Shown here piece by piece: positions 39,795 to 48,827 of a stretch of 64,000 nucleotides of DNA. The stretch's first letter is position 1. Each line of letters begins with the position of its first letter. The stretch is taken from contig OY101127.1 in NCBI GenBank assembly GCA_956465555.1, forward strand, positions 558,001-622,000, in the 5' to 3' direction. The translations under genes were made by a program, and so were the position numbers. This DNA comes from Nitzschia sp. pyKryTriq1. Taxonomy: Eukaryota; Bacillariophyta; Bacillariophyceae; Bacillariales; Bacillariaceae. Under the pieces are notes generated by a model. The model was not told the origin of the DNA. It did not search any database and worked only from the letters and a program-made list of their open reading frames with translations.

Positions 39795-40493
39795 TATTTC
39801 TCGTTCGCATCATGCATATTCAAGATTGGATTTTTTCGGTGGGAAGTGTCAAGGTGTCAGTGATGCGTTTGCTTGTTCCCGTTGTTGCTGACATCAGCGA
39901 ACTTGATGCCACTGTTGTGAGACCCTTCGTCACGATCGACGACGTGCATCGCTTCCGACATTCTGATTGGAAGCGACACGTCGTCATCATTATTCATCGA
40001 CCCATACGACTGCTTTAAAATCATTTGAAGACTGACGAGACCTCCTCCCCCTGATTATAATAATAATATTATTCCCGTTGTACCTTCGCATGCACCATAT
40101 GGTGCATACGAGTAGTGGTACGTACGTAGTACGTACAGACGGACGCTCTCGAGACCCGTGGCGATATTCACAATCAGATAGACCACCATGACAGATGGTC
40201 GATTGTCAACGTCAGTCACGTTGTGAGGACCCATGTGCGGTCCTACTACTAGTACCTACACAACAATCAATCACCCCCTCGTCAGCCAAGGCGCCCCCCT
40301 TCAATTCGCGCCCGCGCTGTAAAATGCTGCTACTACATGTACCGGTACGGTACTTGTAGAGCAGAGAGGGAGGAGTGAGGAGTCGTCGATCAGCTCAGAT
40401 ATCAGAAAGCAGAGAGTGTAGCTACTGTAGTAGAGCTACTGTACTACTACGTTCGCGCTCTCTTTTGAAATTCAACCACGGCATTCTTTTTTG
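39795..40493. other. Intergenic stretch with palindromes
   Basis: No gene is supported. It contains TAATAATAATATTATT near 40058, the perfect 16 bp palindrome TGCACCATATGGTGCA at 40091-40106, a TACGTACGTAGTACGTA stretch near 40119-40136, and a GTACCGGTACGGTAC island at about 40338. Confidence 0.5.
40091..40106. repeat. Perfect 16 bp palindrome
   Basis: TGCACCATATGGTGCA reads the same on both strands. Right after it comes a second set of self-complementary TACGTAC words. It may be a dimeric factor site or simply part of the palindrome-rich intergenic background. Confidence 0.8.
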
Positions 40494-43124
40494 TCAAAGA
40501 GGGCAAAATAGCTCTACTGGCTGCGTCGTGGCACCATCAGGACAAAAGAATTCTACTTCTTTCTGGATCCTCTCCTTCAACGAGTGGAACGACGATCCAC
40601 CGACAGAGGTAGTATCCTCATCCGCCGCCGCCGCCACGACTGCTTCGAGGATACCCGAACGGCCCAGTTGGGAGCAGAGGAGTTTCCGTGCAAATTCGTA
40701 CACTTCAAAATCTTCCTCGTTGTGCTGACGTATCAACGCAGCTCCATTCTGTTCCTCAAAAATATTCTTTCGAAAGTGATCATAGTCGCTGTTGTCATTG
40801 TGGCGTTTGCCGGACGGGTCACTGGCAACCGTGTAGTTGTTTTTGGATGATGATACTATTTTCTGATTTGCAACAACAAGCTCACGTCTCAAACCAGTCT
40901 TCTTCTTGCCGACCTTCTGCTTCTCCTTGCTGAGTGCGGGGGTACTGATGACGACAGCCGGCATATCAAATACCACTGAATTCGGCTCGAGCTTGTCGAA
41001 TGGTGCCGTTTCGTAGAGGAGCAATTGACCGGCTGTTTCCATGCCAATGATATAAAACCAAGTGATTTCCTTGCAGAGTCTTCCTTTGGCCTTTTCCACG
41101 GTGTGGATCCTCTCATCAAAAGGATCGTAGGCATAGTTTCCTGATAGCATTTTCGTTATGACATTGCGATACGTTGGCATCTGAATGTATTTGACAAAGG
41201 TCTCCCATCTGTGGTCACTCACTGGCTCGGGGCGGTGTGGTTTTGTGTAGAAGAAGGAACTCAGCAATCGCCGGGCAGGATCCCGCAAAGATGTGATGGT
41301 AGGCAATCGACCATTCGTTTCATCGTAATTGGGACGATGATCCACGTGTCCCTTAATCCTCGGGCACATCAAACCCGTGCGTGGGCACGATCCTGGCGGA
41401 TCGCCAGGAAACATGCACGCGGGGTAGCCATCTGGAAGACAACCTGCGAGTGCACGTGCGATGATAGACAAGGAGGAAGAACCGGCCTTTGGGACTCTCA
41501 CACTATTGAGAATATGTGTATTCAGTGTCGGCCCCATGCCGTAGGCCGATGATAATCGAAAGAGGTTCTTTGCGGTTTTGTGATGGATAGGGGATTGCCG
41601 GAGTTGGAACCGCCGTACTGCCAAAGTGAACGCCGCTGTTCTCGAGTCGTTGAAGTATCCTCCCTCGTGGCTACTATTACCGCCCCCAGTTTTTCCAAGT
41701 GGATATGCAACATCGGCCTTTGAAGCCATTTCCCAGTCATACATAGTTATATTCATCGGCACAAGATCGTATGACCTAAACTGCTGAAATTTGGAATTTC
41801 CGTTCTTATGAGACAGGCAGTGGGCCACGGTAGCGCTTTGATGAAGCACATTTTTGTACAGGTCGCAATGACGCACGGTTTGTAAACCCGAGAGCAGCCT
41901 CAACGCAAGAGGAACGGATACACTGTTCGTCTTCTTGCTGCCGTTATCGTCATTCGTATTATTGCTCTTGTTGGGCGGAGGATTATACTGTAGAAGAAAT
42001 GATCCATCATTGAGACTAGTGGATAGCGACAGTTTGTATTGATTGTAGAGCCGACAATTCAGCGCGCGTTGATCATCAAATTTTTTGGTTGTCTTTGCAG
42101 TAGCTCCCTTCGCAAGGTCAGCAGCCAGTCGTCGCGTAGCTGGACTGTTACGAAAGTAAATGAAACCGAAAACGGCCGTTCCGCCATCGATTCCAATTTC
42201 CTTCAACTGGTGTTTTGCCTTGGATTGGCGGAGGAGCGCGCAGTTGTTTGGAAACGTCCCTTGACTTGCAACTATGTCAATATTAGATGTAGTGCTTCTC
42301 AAGGTGTTTGTTTGCATTTTTGATTGGTTCCTATTCAAGTCTGGAAGAGGAGGAGGAGGAGGAAGGGATAGCAAAGGTTGTGGATCTCGGAGCCACACGG
42401 CATCTAAATCGGTGAAATAAAAATTCAGAAACGGGAAGGAATGCAAGAATTCGCTGAGTACGCTCACTCGGTAGGCCCACAGTGTGGAAACATCTTTGTG
42501 TAAGTTTGTTCTGGCTCGCACGACTGCCACATGACCAAAGTCCTGCCGAAATTTCTCTTCACTGCTGGCGGAAGTGGTAATAAGGCGTTCCATCTTATGA
42601 AACGAACTATCTGACAAGGCAAACAAACAGAGGACACGTCGGGAATGATCCAGTGACTTGTAATGGTGCAACCAGACCGACAAAGTGTCGAGAAAGGAGT
42701 CGTCGACAAAGGTCATGATGATGTCGGCTGCGGGACATGATGGGCAGGAAGAGTCGTCGTCGTCGTCGTCGTCGTCGTCAAGCGGCTGCTTCTTGCTTCC
42801 AAAGGCCAGCGGGCCATCCACCGGATCCAGCAGATCTTTCGTGCCATTCCTTATAAAGACCATGGGTGGTCCAATTAAAAGCTCGGGATCATGACGATGA
42901 TAAGCATCGCATGGTTGGCATTGCCTATTATTTCCTTTCGCCTCGCTGTTTTTTGCTGTTCTCAGTCCAAGATTAATACCAATGATAATTTCATTGCTTT
43001 CAAGTATATTAAGTAAAGCAGAAACAACAGTCAAGGTAAACAGGACGCCAGCCACTTTTGTGACCCCAGCGATCCACCTCCGCTTCGGTTTGCTCTTCTT
43101 AGAGGCAATCGTCGGTCCTTGCAT
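40494..43124 (-). CDS. Glycosyltransferase (GT77-like) fused to sulfotransferase, type II membrane
   Basis: The 876-residue protein has an anchor near residues 19 to 41 (VTKVAGVLFTLTVVSALLNI) and a lumenal part with two enzyme modules. The first, about residues 130 to 380, resembles nucleotide-diphospho-sugar transferases of family GT77: IIMTFVDDSFLDTLSVWLHH at the start and FYFTDLDAVWLRDP (DxD at about 239 to 241, metal and sugar-nucleotide binding). Residues 313 to 326 (DGGTAVFGFIYFRN) match the family's Gly-Gly-x-x-x-x-(F/Y) acceptor loop. The second module, about 535 to 800, starts with VRVPKAGSSSLSII (544 to 551), the 5'-phosphosulfate P-loop of PAPS-dependent sulfotransferases, and TSLRDPARRLLSSFFYT (611 to 627), the 3'-phosphate-binding motif. 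A run of nine Asp lies near 116 to 124. It probably glycosylates and sulfates the same polysaccharide or glycoprotein in the Golgi. Substrates are unknown. Confidence 0.82.
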   Translation of the reverse strand: MQGPTIASKKSKPKRRWIAGVTKVAGVLFTLTVVSALLNILESNEIIIGINLGLRTAKNSEAKGNNRQCQPCDAYHRHDPELLIGPPMVFIRNGTKDLLDPVDGPLAFGSKKQPLDDDDDDDDDSSCPSCPAADIIMTFVDDSFLDTLSVWLHHYKSLDHSRRVLCLFALSDSSFHKMERLITTSASSEEKFRQDFGHVAVVRARTNLHKDVSTLWAYRVSVLSEFLHSFPFLNFYFTDLDAVWLRDPQPLLSLPPPPPLPDLNRNQSKMQTNTLRSTTSNIDIVASQGTFPNNCALLRQSKAKHQLKEIGIDGGTAVFGFIYFRNSPATRRLAADLAKGATAKTTKKFDDQRALNCRLYNQYKLSLSTSLNDGSFLLQYNPPPNKSNNTNDDNGSKKTNSVSVPLALRLLSGLQTVRHCDLYKNVLHQSATVAHCLSHKNGNSKFQQFRSYDLVPMNITMYDWEMASKADVAYPLGKTGGGNSSHEGGYFNDSRTAAFTLAVRRFQLRQSPIHHKTAKNLFRLSSAYGMGPTLNTHILNSVRVPKAGSSSLSIIARALAGCLPDGYPACMFPGDPPGSCPRTGLMCPRIKGHVDHRPNYDETNGRLPTITSLRDPARRLLSSFFYTKPHRPEPVSDHRWETFVKYIQMPTYRNVITKMLSGNYAYDPFDERIHTVEKAKGRLCKEITWFYIIGMETAGQLLLYETAPFDKLEPNSVVFDMPAVVISTPALSKEKQKVGKKKTGLRRELVVANQKIVSSSKNNYTVASDPSGKRHNDNSDYDHFRKNIFEEQNGAALIRQHNEEDFEVYEFARKLLCSQLGRSGILEAVVAAAADEDTTSVGGSSFHSLKERIQKEVEFFCPDGATTQPVELFCPL

Positions 43125-43900
43125 CCTTTCGAGAGTTATACCTGTACCGGCACGAATGTACGCGTAGGGTAGAGACTACTAATTCGTGCAGCACATGTAC
43201 GTACCGGTACAGGCAGGACGTACTGTAGTACGTGGTGGACTGTCTGTAGTGGAAGGAAATGGAGTGGAGTGGCTGTCTCCGCTACTAAGATCTGAGCGGT
43301 GCTTTCCAGTTGTTGCTGTCGATACCTGGTATTGTCATCGTTGCGTTCATCACAATTTTTAAGCCTTTACCGGCGTAAAAAAATAGATCTGTTGTGCGTG
43401 AAATCCAGCCACTGTTTCGGACGAGCCATGGCACTGAATACTGAATCATCTGTCATCAACGTAGAACATGTACTGCAGGTACGTGAAATCACGAAATCTA
43501 AGAGGGGGCAGACCCCCAAAAGTCATTTCAAAAGGGGGGTTTCCAATGACGTCATGAGGAAATGCCTACTTAGAAAGCTACGCAATGACAGATTTTAGTA
43601 CGGTGACAGTTTGGGGGCCAGCCAACCACTGTTTGGGATTCACGCTTAAGGCCTCGTACCAAAAATATTTTAGGGATTTTGGTTCGACTTGCCGGATTGG
43701 TCATTTTGGAATCTCACGGCGCTGGAATTCTTGAATCAGCAATCTAAAATGAACAAGAATAATCAATAGAGATTCCATCATGAATTTTTTATATGTTATT
43801 CATTCACTATGATCGAATAAAGTAGAGAACAAGTGTCCCATAAATGCTCTACGCTTCGTAAGGCATCAAACAAGACGGGATTTCGATGTTCGCGACAAAT

Positions 43901-44119
43901 TTAGCTTTCGTAGTGGCCCATGTATTGCTCGTCTGGATCGGGGTAGATTGAGCGGACGCCTGCCAAAATGCAGGGCGAAAGCTCCACGCGATTTCCGCGT
44001 CCCCAGAAGCAGAGGACAATGATGTTGACAATTTTGACGATGATCAAAACAATGACCACCCACCTCCTTCTCGAGGGAAACTTCTTTGGCTGGGGATGAG
44101 GCATGAAGCCACCCATCAT
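43901..44119 (-). CDS. Possible small single-helix membrane protein
   Basis: A 72-residue frame begins MMGGFMPHPQPKKFPSRRRW. It has a good hydrophobic helix (VVIVLIIVKIVNIIVLCFW) flanked by arginines and an acidic tail ending DPDEQYMGHYES. The positive-inside layout is realistic, but I recognise no family. The frame also lies in a gene-poor, possibly decayed region. It could equally be an internal exon of a broken gene. Confidence 0.3.
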   Translation of the reverse strand: MMGGFMPHPQPKKFPSRRRWVVIVLIIVKIVNIIVLCFWGRGNRVELSPCILAGVRSIYPDPDEQYMGHYES

Positions 44120-44269
44120 TCCATTCCCAACTTACATGAAATGGCCAAAGGTCTTCACATCTCAAAGAAGATCAGGGTCAGAGACCAAGTTCGGGTGGCC
44201 ACTGTGCAACTTGCCAACTACAAAATTCTCACGATCAGCCTAGGGGATCCTGACGCTTTTCACTAGCAT

Positions 44270-44590
44270 CATGCACTATTTGACGTGAACAACTCCCCTG
44301 ATACTGTCTCCTCTCGTCGTCGCCTACCCGACAACTTTACTGGGTTTGACCAGGTTGCGACTGATGTCGTGTGGATGCAACCCGGGTATGACTCTTCGAA
44401 GAAAAAACGTGAAGGATGGAAACAAGCCAAGGCTTACACAACGGCCGACGAGCTTTGACGCCTCAAGGCAGCCGAGAACGAAAGACAAGTGGGCCGTGCT
44501 TTGGCTCGCGTTCTCCAGGAAACAACAATCCCACTAGGCGCACGACTGACGGAACGAATCGACGTTTTGACTCAATCGAATAGACTTTGA
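44270..44590 (+). pseudogene. Degenerate coding block of unknown family
   Basis: Reading in one frame from about 44270 gives a protein-like sequence (LFDVNNSPDTVSSRRRLPDN, then FDQVATDVVWMQPGYDSSKK and VGRALARVLQETTIPLGARL) that ends at the stop at 44588-44590. It is interrupted by one in-frame TGA at 44456-44458. The block is preceded by CTTTTCACTAG, a usable 3' splice site. It may be the last exon of a dead gene whose first exon could be the 17-codon piece at 43428. The family is not recognised, and the exon pairing is a guess. Confidence 0.35.
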
Positions 44591-45137
44591 CCCAAATGAC
44601 TCGGCAATATTAGTTGGGTGAAAGCTTGGTGAAAGTAGCTTGGAGTCGACCCCCTCTACAGTCAGAAATATCAAAGAGATGAACTTTCCAAGTAAAGAGC
44701 ACGTTACTATAATCCCTCTAGAGTATATAACCGCTAGGTAGAGTTTGTTGTTACTAATATGTGACCTTGTCGCCAACTTCCCCTGAAGCAGCTCTACAAG
44801 ACGGGATATATAGAGTCACGAGTGACTAGGGACTGCAGATAACTACAGTAGTGGGGGCACCCAAGTTTCCAAAAAGCATCGGTTATTGACTGCATTGATG
44901 TTATTGGTCTATCCGTATGCCAGGTGGAATCAGAAATGGGGTTTGAAAATTACACGTAGGACCACTGCGTTGGCACCCATAGCAGCAGCTTTTAGTAGAA
45001 CGAATGAAGATTTGTTGCTTTTCTTTGAACGATGGCGGATGCGACATGCGACGGCGACTGACGATTGACATCTGCGATGGTTATGTATACCGGTATGTGC
45101 TGTTTACTACGTACTTCTACTCGCTACCCTTCTTTCA

Positions 45138-46073
45138 ATGAGAGGAAGTATGGACCGGCAATCAAATCGCATCATGGCAACAAGCACAGCAGATGAATCA
45201 TCATCCTTGCCATGTCTTTGGCACATAATCGAGCGCGGGTCCACAGAAACTGACCCCGAAAGCAAGGAAACCATGCAACAAATGTACAGTGGCGTCGCAG
45301 ACTTGTACCACGAATTTCGTCCACGCTATCCAGAGAATTTGGTTGAGGAAGCAATACAAAACTCCGAGCTGCTTCGCAATAATCCTCAAGCGAAAATATT
45401 GGAAATCGGGTGTGGACCGGGAACGTTGACCATGTCCTTGGCAAAGCGAGGCTTTCACGTAGTGGCTATGGATCCCGGTGTCGGTATGATTGAAAAAGCA
45501 AAGCAAGTACTAAGTAAAGACTATGCTAACGTAGAGTTTCGGCAAGAAACCTTCCGAAATTTCTGCTCTGATGAGAAATACGATGCTATCATAGCGGCCT
45601 CGTCTCTACATTGGGCTCTCGCCGAAGATGACAAGCACAAGCTCGTTTAAAAGATGTCCAGCCTGCTGAAAGATGACGGGAATTTGATTTTGTTTTGGAA
45701 TTTTCCTCCTGAGCCCAGCGACCGAATCCTGGATAAAATGGCAGAAGCACTAGGAAAAGCGAAACCTTTTCATTTTGGAAATGGTAGCCTGGCGCAGCAC
45801 TGGCAACGAATGCAAGAGCGCGTTCTAGGGCCGGTAGAAGATTCGATGTTCTTCGAAAAATTTAAAACGACAGAATACCCAGTCGAAGAGAACATTCCAA
45901 TCGAAAGTTATATCAGTTTCCTCAATACGTTGAGCAACTATATCACCATGGGAGAAGAGGAACGAGCATCTTTCTTTGGAATCGTAAGGCAGACATTTCG
46001 TCGGGAATGCGGGGAGATTGTGGCAGCCAGGCGCAAGTCGATTCTCAATATTTCTACGAAAAGCAGGTCATGA
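45138..46073 (+). pseudogene. Class I SAM-dependent methyltransferase with one in-frame stop
   Basis: The frame encodes a methyltransferase-11-type protein of about 311 codons. Motif I is ILEIGCGPGTLTMSLAKRG (about residues 84 to 102). VVAMDPGVGMIEKAK is the acidic-turn motif, YDAIIAASSLHWAL is motif IV and DDGNLILFWNFPP is the later strand. N-terminal to it, YHEFRPRYPENLVEEAI is typical of this subfamily. A TAA at 45648-45650 cuts the frame between LAEDDKHKLV and KMSSLLKDDG. Homologues would continue there without a gap, so a single nonsense change, a sequence error or read-through can explain it. No intron with GT-AG ends would remove it cleanly. The first half alone would lack the last strands of the Rossmann-like fold. 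The substrate is unknown. Confidence 0.7.
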
Positions 46074-46191
46074 GCATATCGGCAATGGTTCTACTAGCAT
46101 TGTTCATATACGGCTTGATGATGGGTTGTGTAGATATTCAGTAACAAAAATTGTGCTTTATTCTCGCGTTGGCCCTCATAATATGTTCTCA

Positions 46192-47591
46192 TTATGATGG
46201 CTTCGCCAAAATTGCGGGGGTTTGCGGAGGTATTCCAAGCTGGACAACAAAATGCCGAGCCCATTGAGGAAGCATATTGAAAGTTGCATGGATATATCTA
46301 TCCATTCCGATCATGAGTTGCGCAGGAGGATCTTTGGATCTGATCACTTTCACCACGGAATCTGTGAGCACTTTGAGATTCCACTTGCCTGCAGTGATCA
46401 TTTTGTCGCAGTGATCCGCATAGTTGTCAATGAATTCTTGATTGGGGCGTGGCAAAGATAAGTATTAGGAAGGTGTAGGTCGATCTATGGTGAGGAAACT
46501 GCCCAAAGATGATTGCTGCTGGGACCTACCTTCTCCGTACTCTGCTTTGAGCTCGGGTGAAATTTGCTTCCGAACTTGATCACGGAAGCGTTCCTGGACA
46601 CCATTTGTCAGCGGAGTATCGAAAAAGCATGGGTTCAACGCTACCACACGTATGCCAAATATTTTCAATTCTAGACGCAGAGCGTTGGTGAATGCTTCCG
46701 CTGCATGTTTGCTTACTTCATAAGTAGATGCACCCAATCCGCTTCCAGATGTCATGCCAGAGATGGAAATCAAATTTAAAATTTGAGAAAACTTGTAATC
46801 ACCTGAAACGGCTTGCTTTTTTAGAATTGGAAGAAATGCCTTTGTCATTCGGATGATTCCGTAGCAGTTGACTTTTTTGCAAGCAAACAATCATTCGACA
46901 TTCGATCAGTATTAGAGTCTAGGGCCAGCAATAGACATACATTCAAGGTTCAAGGTCGGACGAATACTCATTCTCTAAACTCACCGTTCATGCAAAACTC
47001 AAAATCAGAAAGATCGAGCCAATCGATGTAGCCTACCAACCCTACTCCAGCGTTGTTCAGCACTGCATGCAAATATCGTTTTTCGTTCGCATTCTCATCG
47101 TCCAACCATTTCTTGACAGTTTGAGAGAAGGCTTGAACCTGTTCGTTGTTTGTCACGTCCACAAGTAAAGGATGTATAGAGGCGATCCCATATCCCATCC
47201 CATTAAAGTGGTCGAACGAGTCCTCTTTCAGGCATCCAGCAAATACGATAAACCCTTCAGATGCCAGACAAAGAGCCATTTCCTTTCCAATTCCAGAATC
47301 ACAACCTGTGACCACCACGGCCAGCTGTGTTTCGAAGTTTTTGCTGCCCGTCGCGGGTTGCTTGGGCTGAATGATTCGTTTTTCTTTCAGAAATTGTTGG
47401 CAACTCAATTCGTAGCAAAGCATGAAGGGAAGGGTCATTGCAATCAGTGGAGCAAAAAATCCCAGGAGAAAAAACCAGTAGAGACAATACGCCACACCGT
47501 CGTAGGGCTCTTGATGAATCCAAGCATTCAATTGTTGTAGTGCCTGGCTTGGTGGGCCCTTTACGAAGCGAGAAAGATGGAGAGTAAACAT
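46192..47591 (-). CDS. Short-chain dehydrogenase (retinol/17-beta-HSD-like), membrane-anchored
   Basis: Three exons (47591-46985, 46871-46530, 46436-46192) are joined in phase 1 across introns of 113 and 93 bp and give 397 residues. The introns have GTGAGT/GTAGGT donors. An N-terminal hydrophobic part (about residues 33 to 62) should anchor the protein in the ER or another membrane. The SDR domain has the cofactor motif TGCDSGIG (95 to 102), NNAG (179 to 182), a catalytic serine in SISGM (about 237 to 239) and the YEVSK active site (Tyr253, Lys257). Layout and the cysteine-bearing TGCDSGIG match retinol dehydrogenase and 17-beta-hydroxysteroid dehydrogenase type 6-like enzymes (SDR9C), which act on NAD(H). 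The likely substrate is a retinoid, sterol or carotenoid-derived alcohol; this is inferred from family only. Confidence 0.9.
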
Positions 47592-48151
47592 GGCTATCGG
47601 TATCGAGCGACCTGTTTCGTCTCTTGTTGGGTTTACCAGTACAAGGTACCAGTTTATTATTGTAGTGCTTTCTGGACGACGGCAAACGGCAAATGCAAAT
47701 CAATCAAACAAGCCACTACCATCATCGTCAATCAATAATCGCGGGTCGTGGGCTTGGCGTGTGCTACATAGCGCCAAAGATCTCGCCAAGATCCAGGATC
47801 GTTACTCGTAGATCATTAGACTGTCCGTCGTCGATCTACTAAAAAATCATCTTCTACGTACCTGGTACCGGTACCTGGTACCAGTACCGGTACTATGTAC
47901 ATATCATACCTTATTATGATGACGTCATTCATGACGTGTTTCGCTTTCAAGATTTTTTGGTGTCGTCGTCGCGTCTTGCGTCGGACGATGCTGGAAGCAG
48001 TTCGAAGTTGCAGATGATGATTTCAGCCTTGTCAAAAATGGCCATGATACTCATCCGCGTGGAACTCTCATAATAGAGTAGCCGATCCTATTCCTGTTGT
48101 CATTCAACTGGCATTGTTTATGTTTTCAGTTCTTCAAATATAAAAGAAAGC
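47592..48151. other. Divergent intergenic region between the SDR and the plastid protein gene
   Basis: No gene is supported. The densest part is CCTGGTACCGGTACCTGGTA and its continuation at about 47861-47900, a GTACCGGTAC-type palindromic island. It is followed by ATTATGATGACGTCATTCATGACG near 47911-47935, which contains a perfect TGACGTCA (CRE-type bZIP site) and a further TGACG. Both genes diverge from here. Confidence 0.5.
47918..47925. promoter_or_regulatory. TGACGTCA, CRE-type bZIP site
   Basis: A perfect TGACGTCA palindrome lies in the shared promoter region of the SDR gene and the plastid protein gene, about 230 bp from the latter's ATG. In diatoms such sites have been linked to CO2 and light response through bZIP factors such as bZIP11. 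Any function here is inference from the motif. Confidence 0.35.
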
Positions 48152-48763
48152 ATGAGAAACGTTCAATTCTCTCTCCTGTTCGGATTCGCCGTGTCGAGCC
48201 TAGTGTTGTCGTTGGCGTCTGCGTTTTCTCCTGTGGTCCAAAATCATGCGATCACTCGGCGGCACACAACGACCTTTCCCTCTACGACGAGTACTCGTAC
48301 CGGTACAGCCTTGAACGCAGCAGTCCCCGATCTTGACACTATTGCCCTCGTTACGGGACAAGAGAACTATGGGCTGGCAATTGTCCTCCTTGGAGAAGCA
48401 TTCTGGTCGTTCGGAAAGGCCCCAAGTGTCGACCATGCCATCAAGACTTTGGTCCCCGCCAGTGTAGCCGCTGTAATTCTAGTTGCCGTTTCGGGGCCTA
48501 TGGTCACCAGCGGCGACGCGGCAAGCGTTTCCACGGGTTTGTTTATTGCGACTGCGGTCAGTATCGCCATGGGCGGTGTCTACTTGGCACGGTGTTTGGC
48601 GCCATTTTCTCCCTCGCCCAAGGAAATTCCAGCGCTCGGAGTTCTTGTGGCTTTGGCTGGCTTCTTCAGCTTTAGCCAAAATTTGGTCGTTGACGGCTTT
48701 GTGACTTTGCCATCAATCCCTCTGCCTTCGCTCCCTAATCCTTCCGATCGATTATCGGAGTGA
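48152..48763 (+). CDS. Plastid-targeted membrane protein, unknown
   Basis: The 203-residue protein starts with a signal peptide (LLFGFAVSSLVLSLASAF) followed by the ASAF-SP cleavage motif near residues 22 to 27. This is the bipartite signal that sends diatom proteins into the four-membrane plastid. A transit-like stretch rich in Ser, Thr and Arg follows. The mature part has four hydrophobic segments (YGLAIVLLGEAFWSFG, LVPASVAAVILVAVSG, GLFIATAVSIAMGGVYLARC and ALGVLVALAGFFSFS). It ends in a proline-rich tail. No family is recognised; it is probably an envelope or thylakoid protein. It is divergent from the SDR gene and its 3' end faces the Rad5-like gene 65 bp away. Confidence 0.8.
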   Translation: MRNVQFSLLFGFAVSSLVLSLASAFSPVVQNHAITRRHTTTFPSTTSTRTGTALNAAVPDLDTIALVTGQENYGLAIVLLGEAFWSFGKAPSVDHAIKTLVPASVAAVILVAVSGPMVTSGDAASVSTGLFIATAVSIAMGGVYLARCLAPFSPSPKEIPALGVLVALAGFFSFSQNLVVDGFVTLPSIPLPSLPNPSDRLSE

Positions 48764-48827
48764 GAAACAGTGCTAAGCAGTATGCCATTCAATATGTGGA
48801 AACGGCAATTTTTAAAATTGCTGATAA

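Larger units (their letters stand above)
43125..45137. other. Gene-poor 2 kb with coding remnants
   Basis: No intact conserved gene is seen. A GTACCGGTAC island lies at 43140-43215. At 43428 an ATG opens 17 codons (start MALNTESSVINVEHVLQ) that end exactly at a canonical GTACGT donor, but I cannot find its partner exon. The stretch 43500-43620 has G- and C-runs of alternating strand (GGGGGCAGACCCCC). A small minus-strand frame (43901-44119) and a degenerate plus-strand coding block (44270-44590) are listed separately. Confidence 0.45.
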
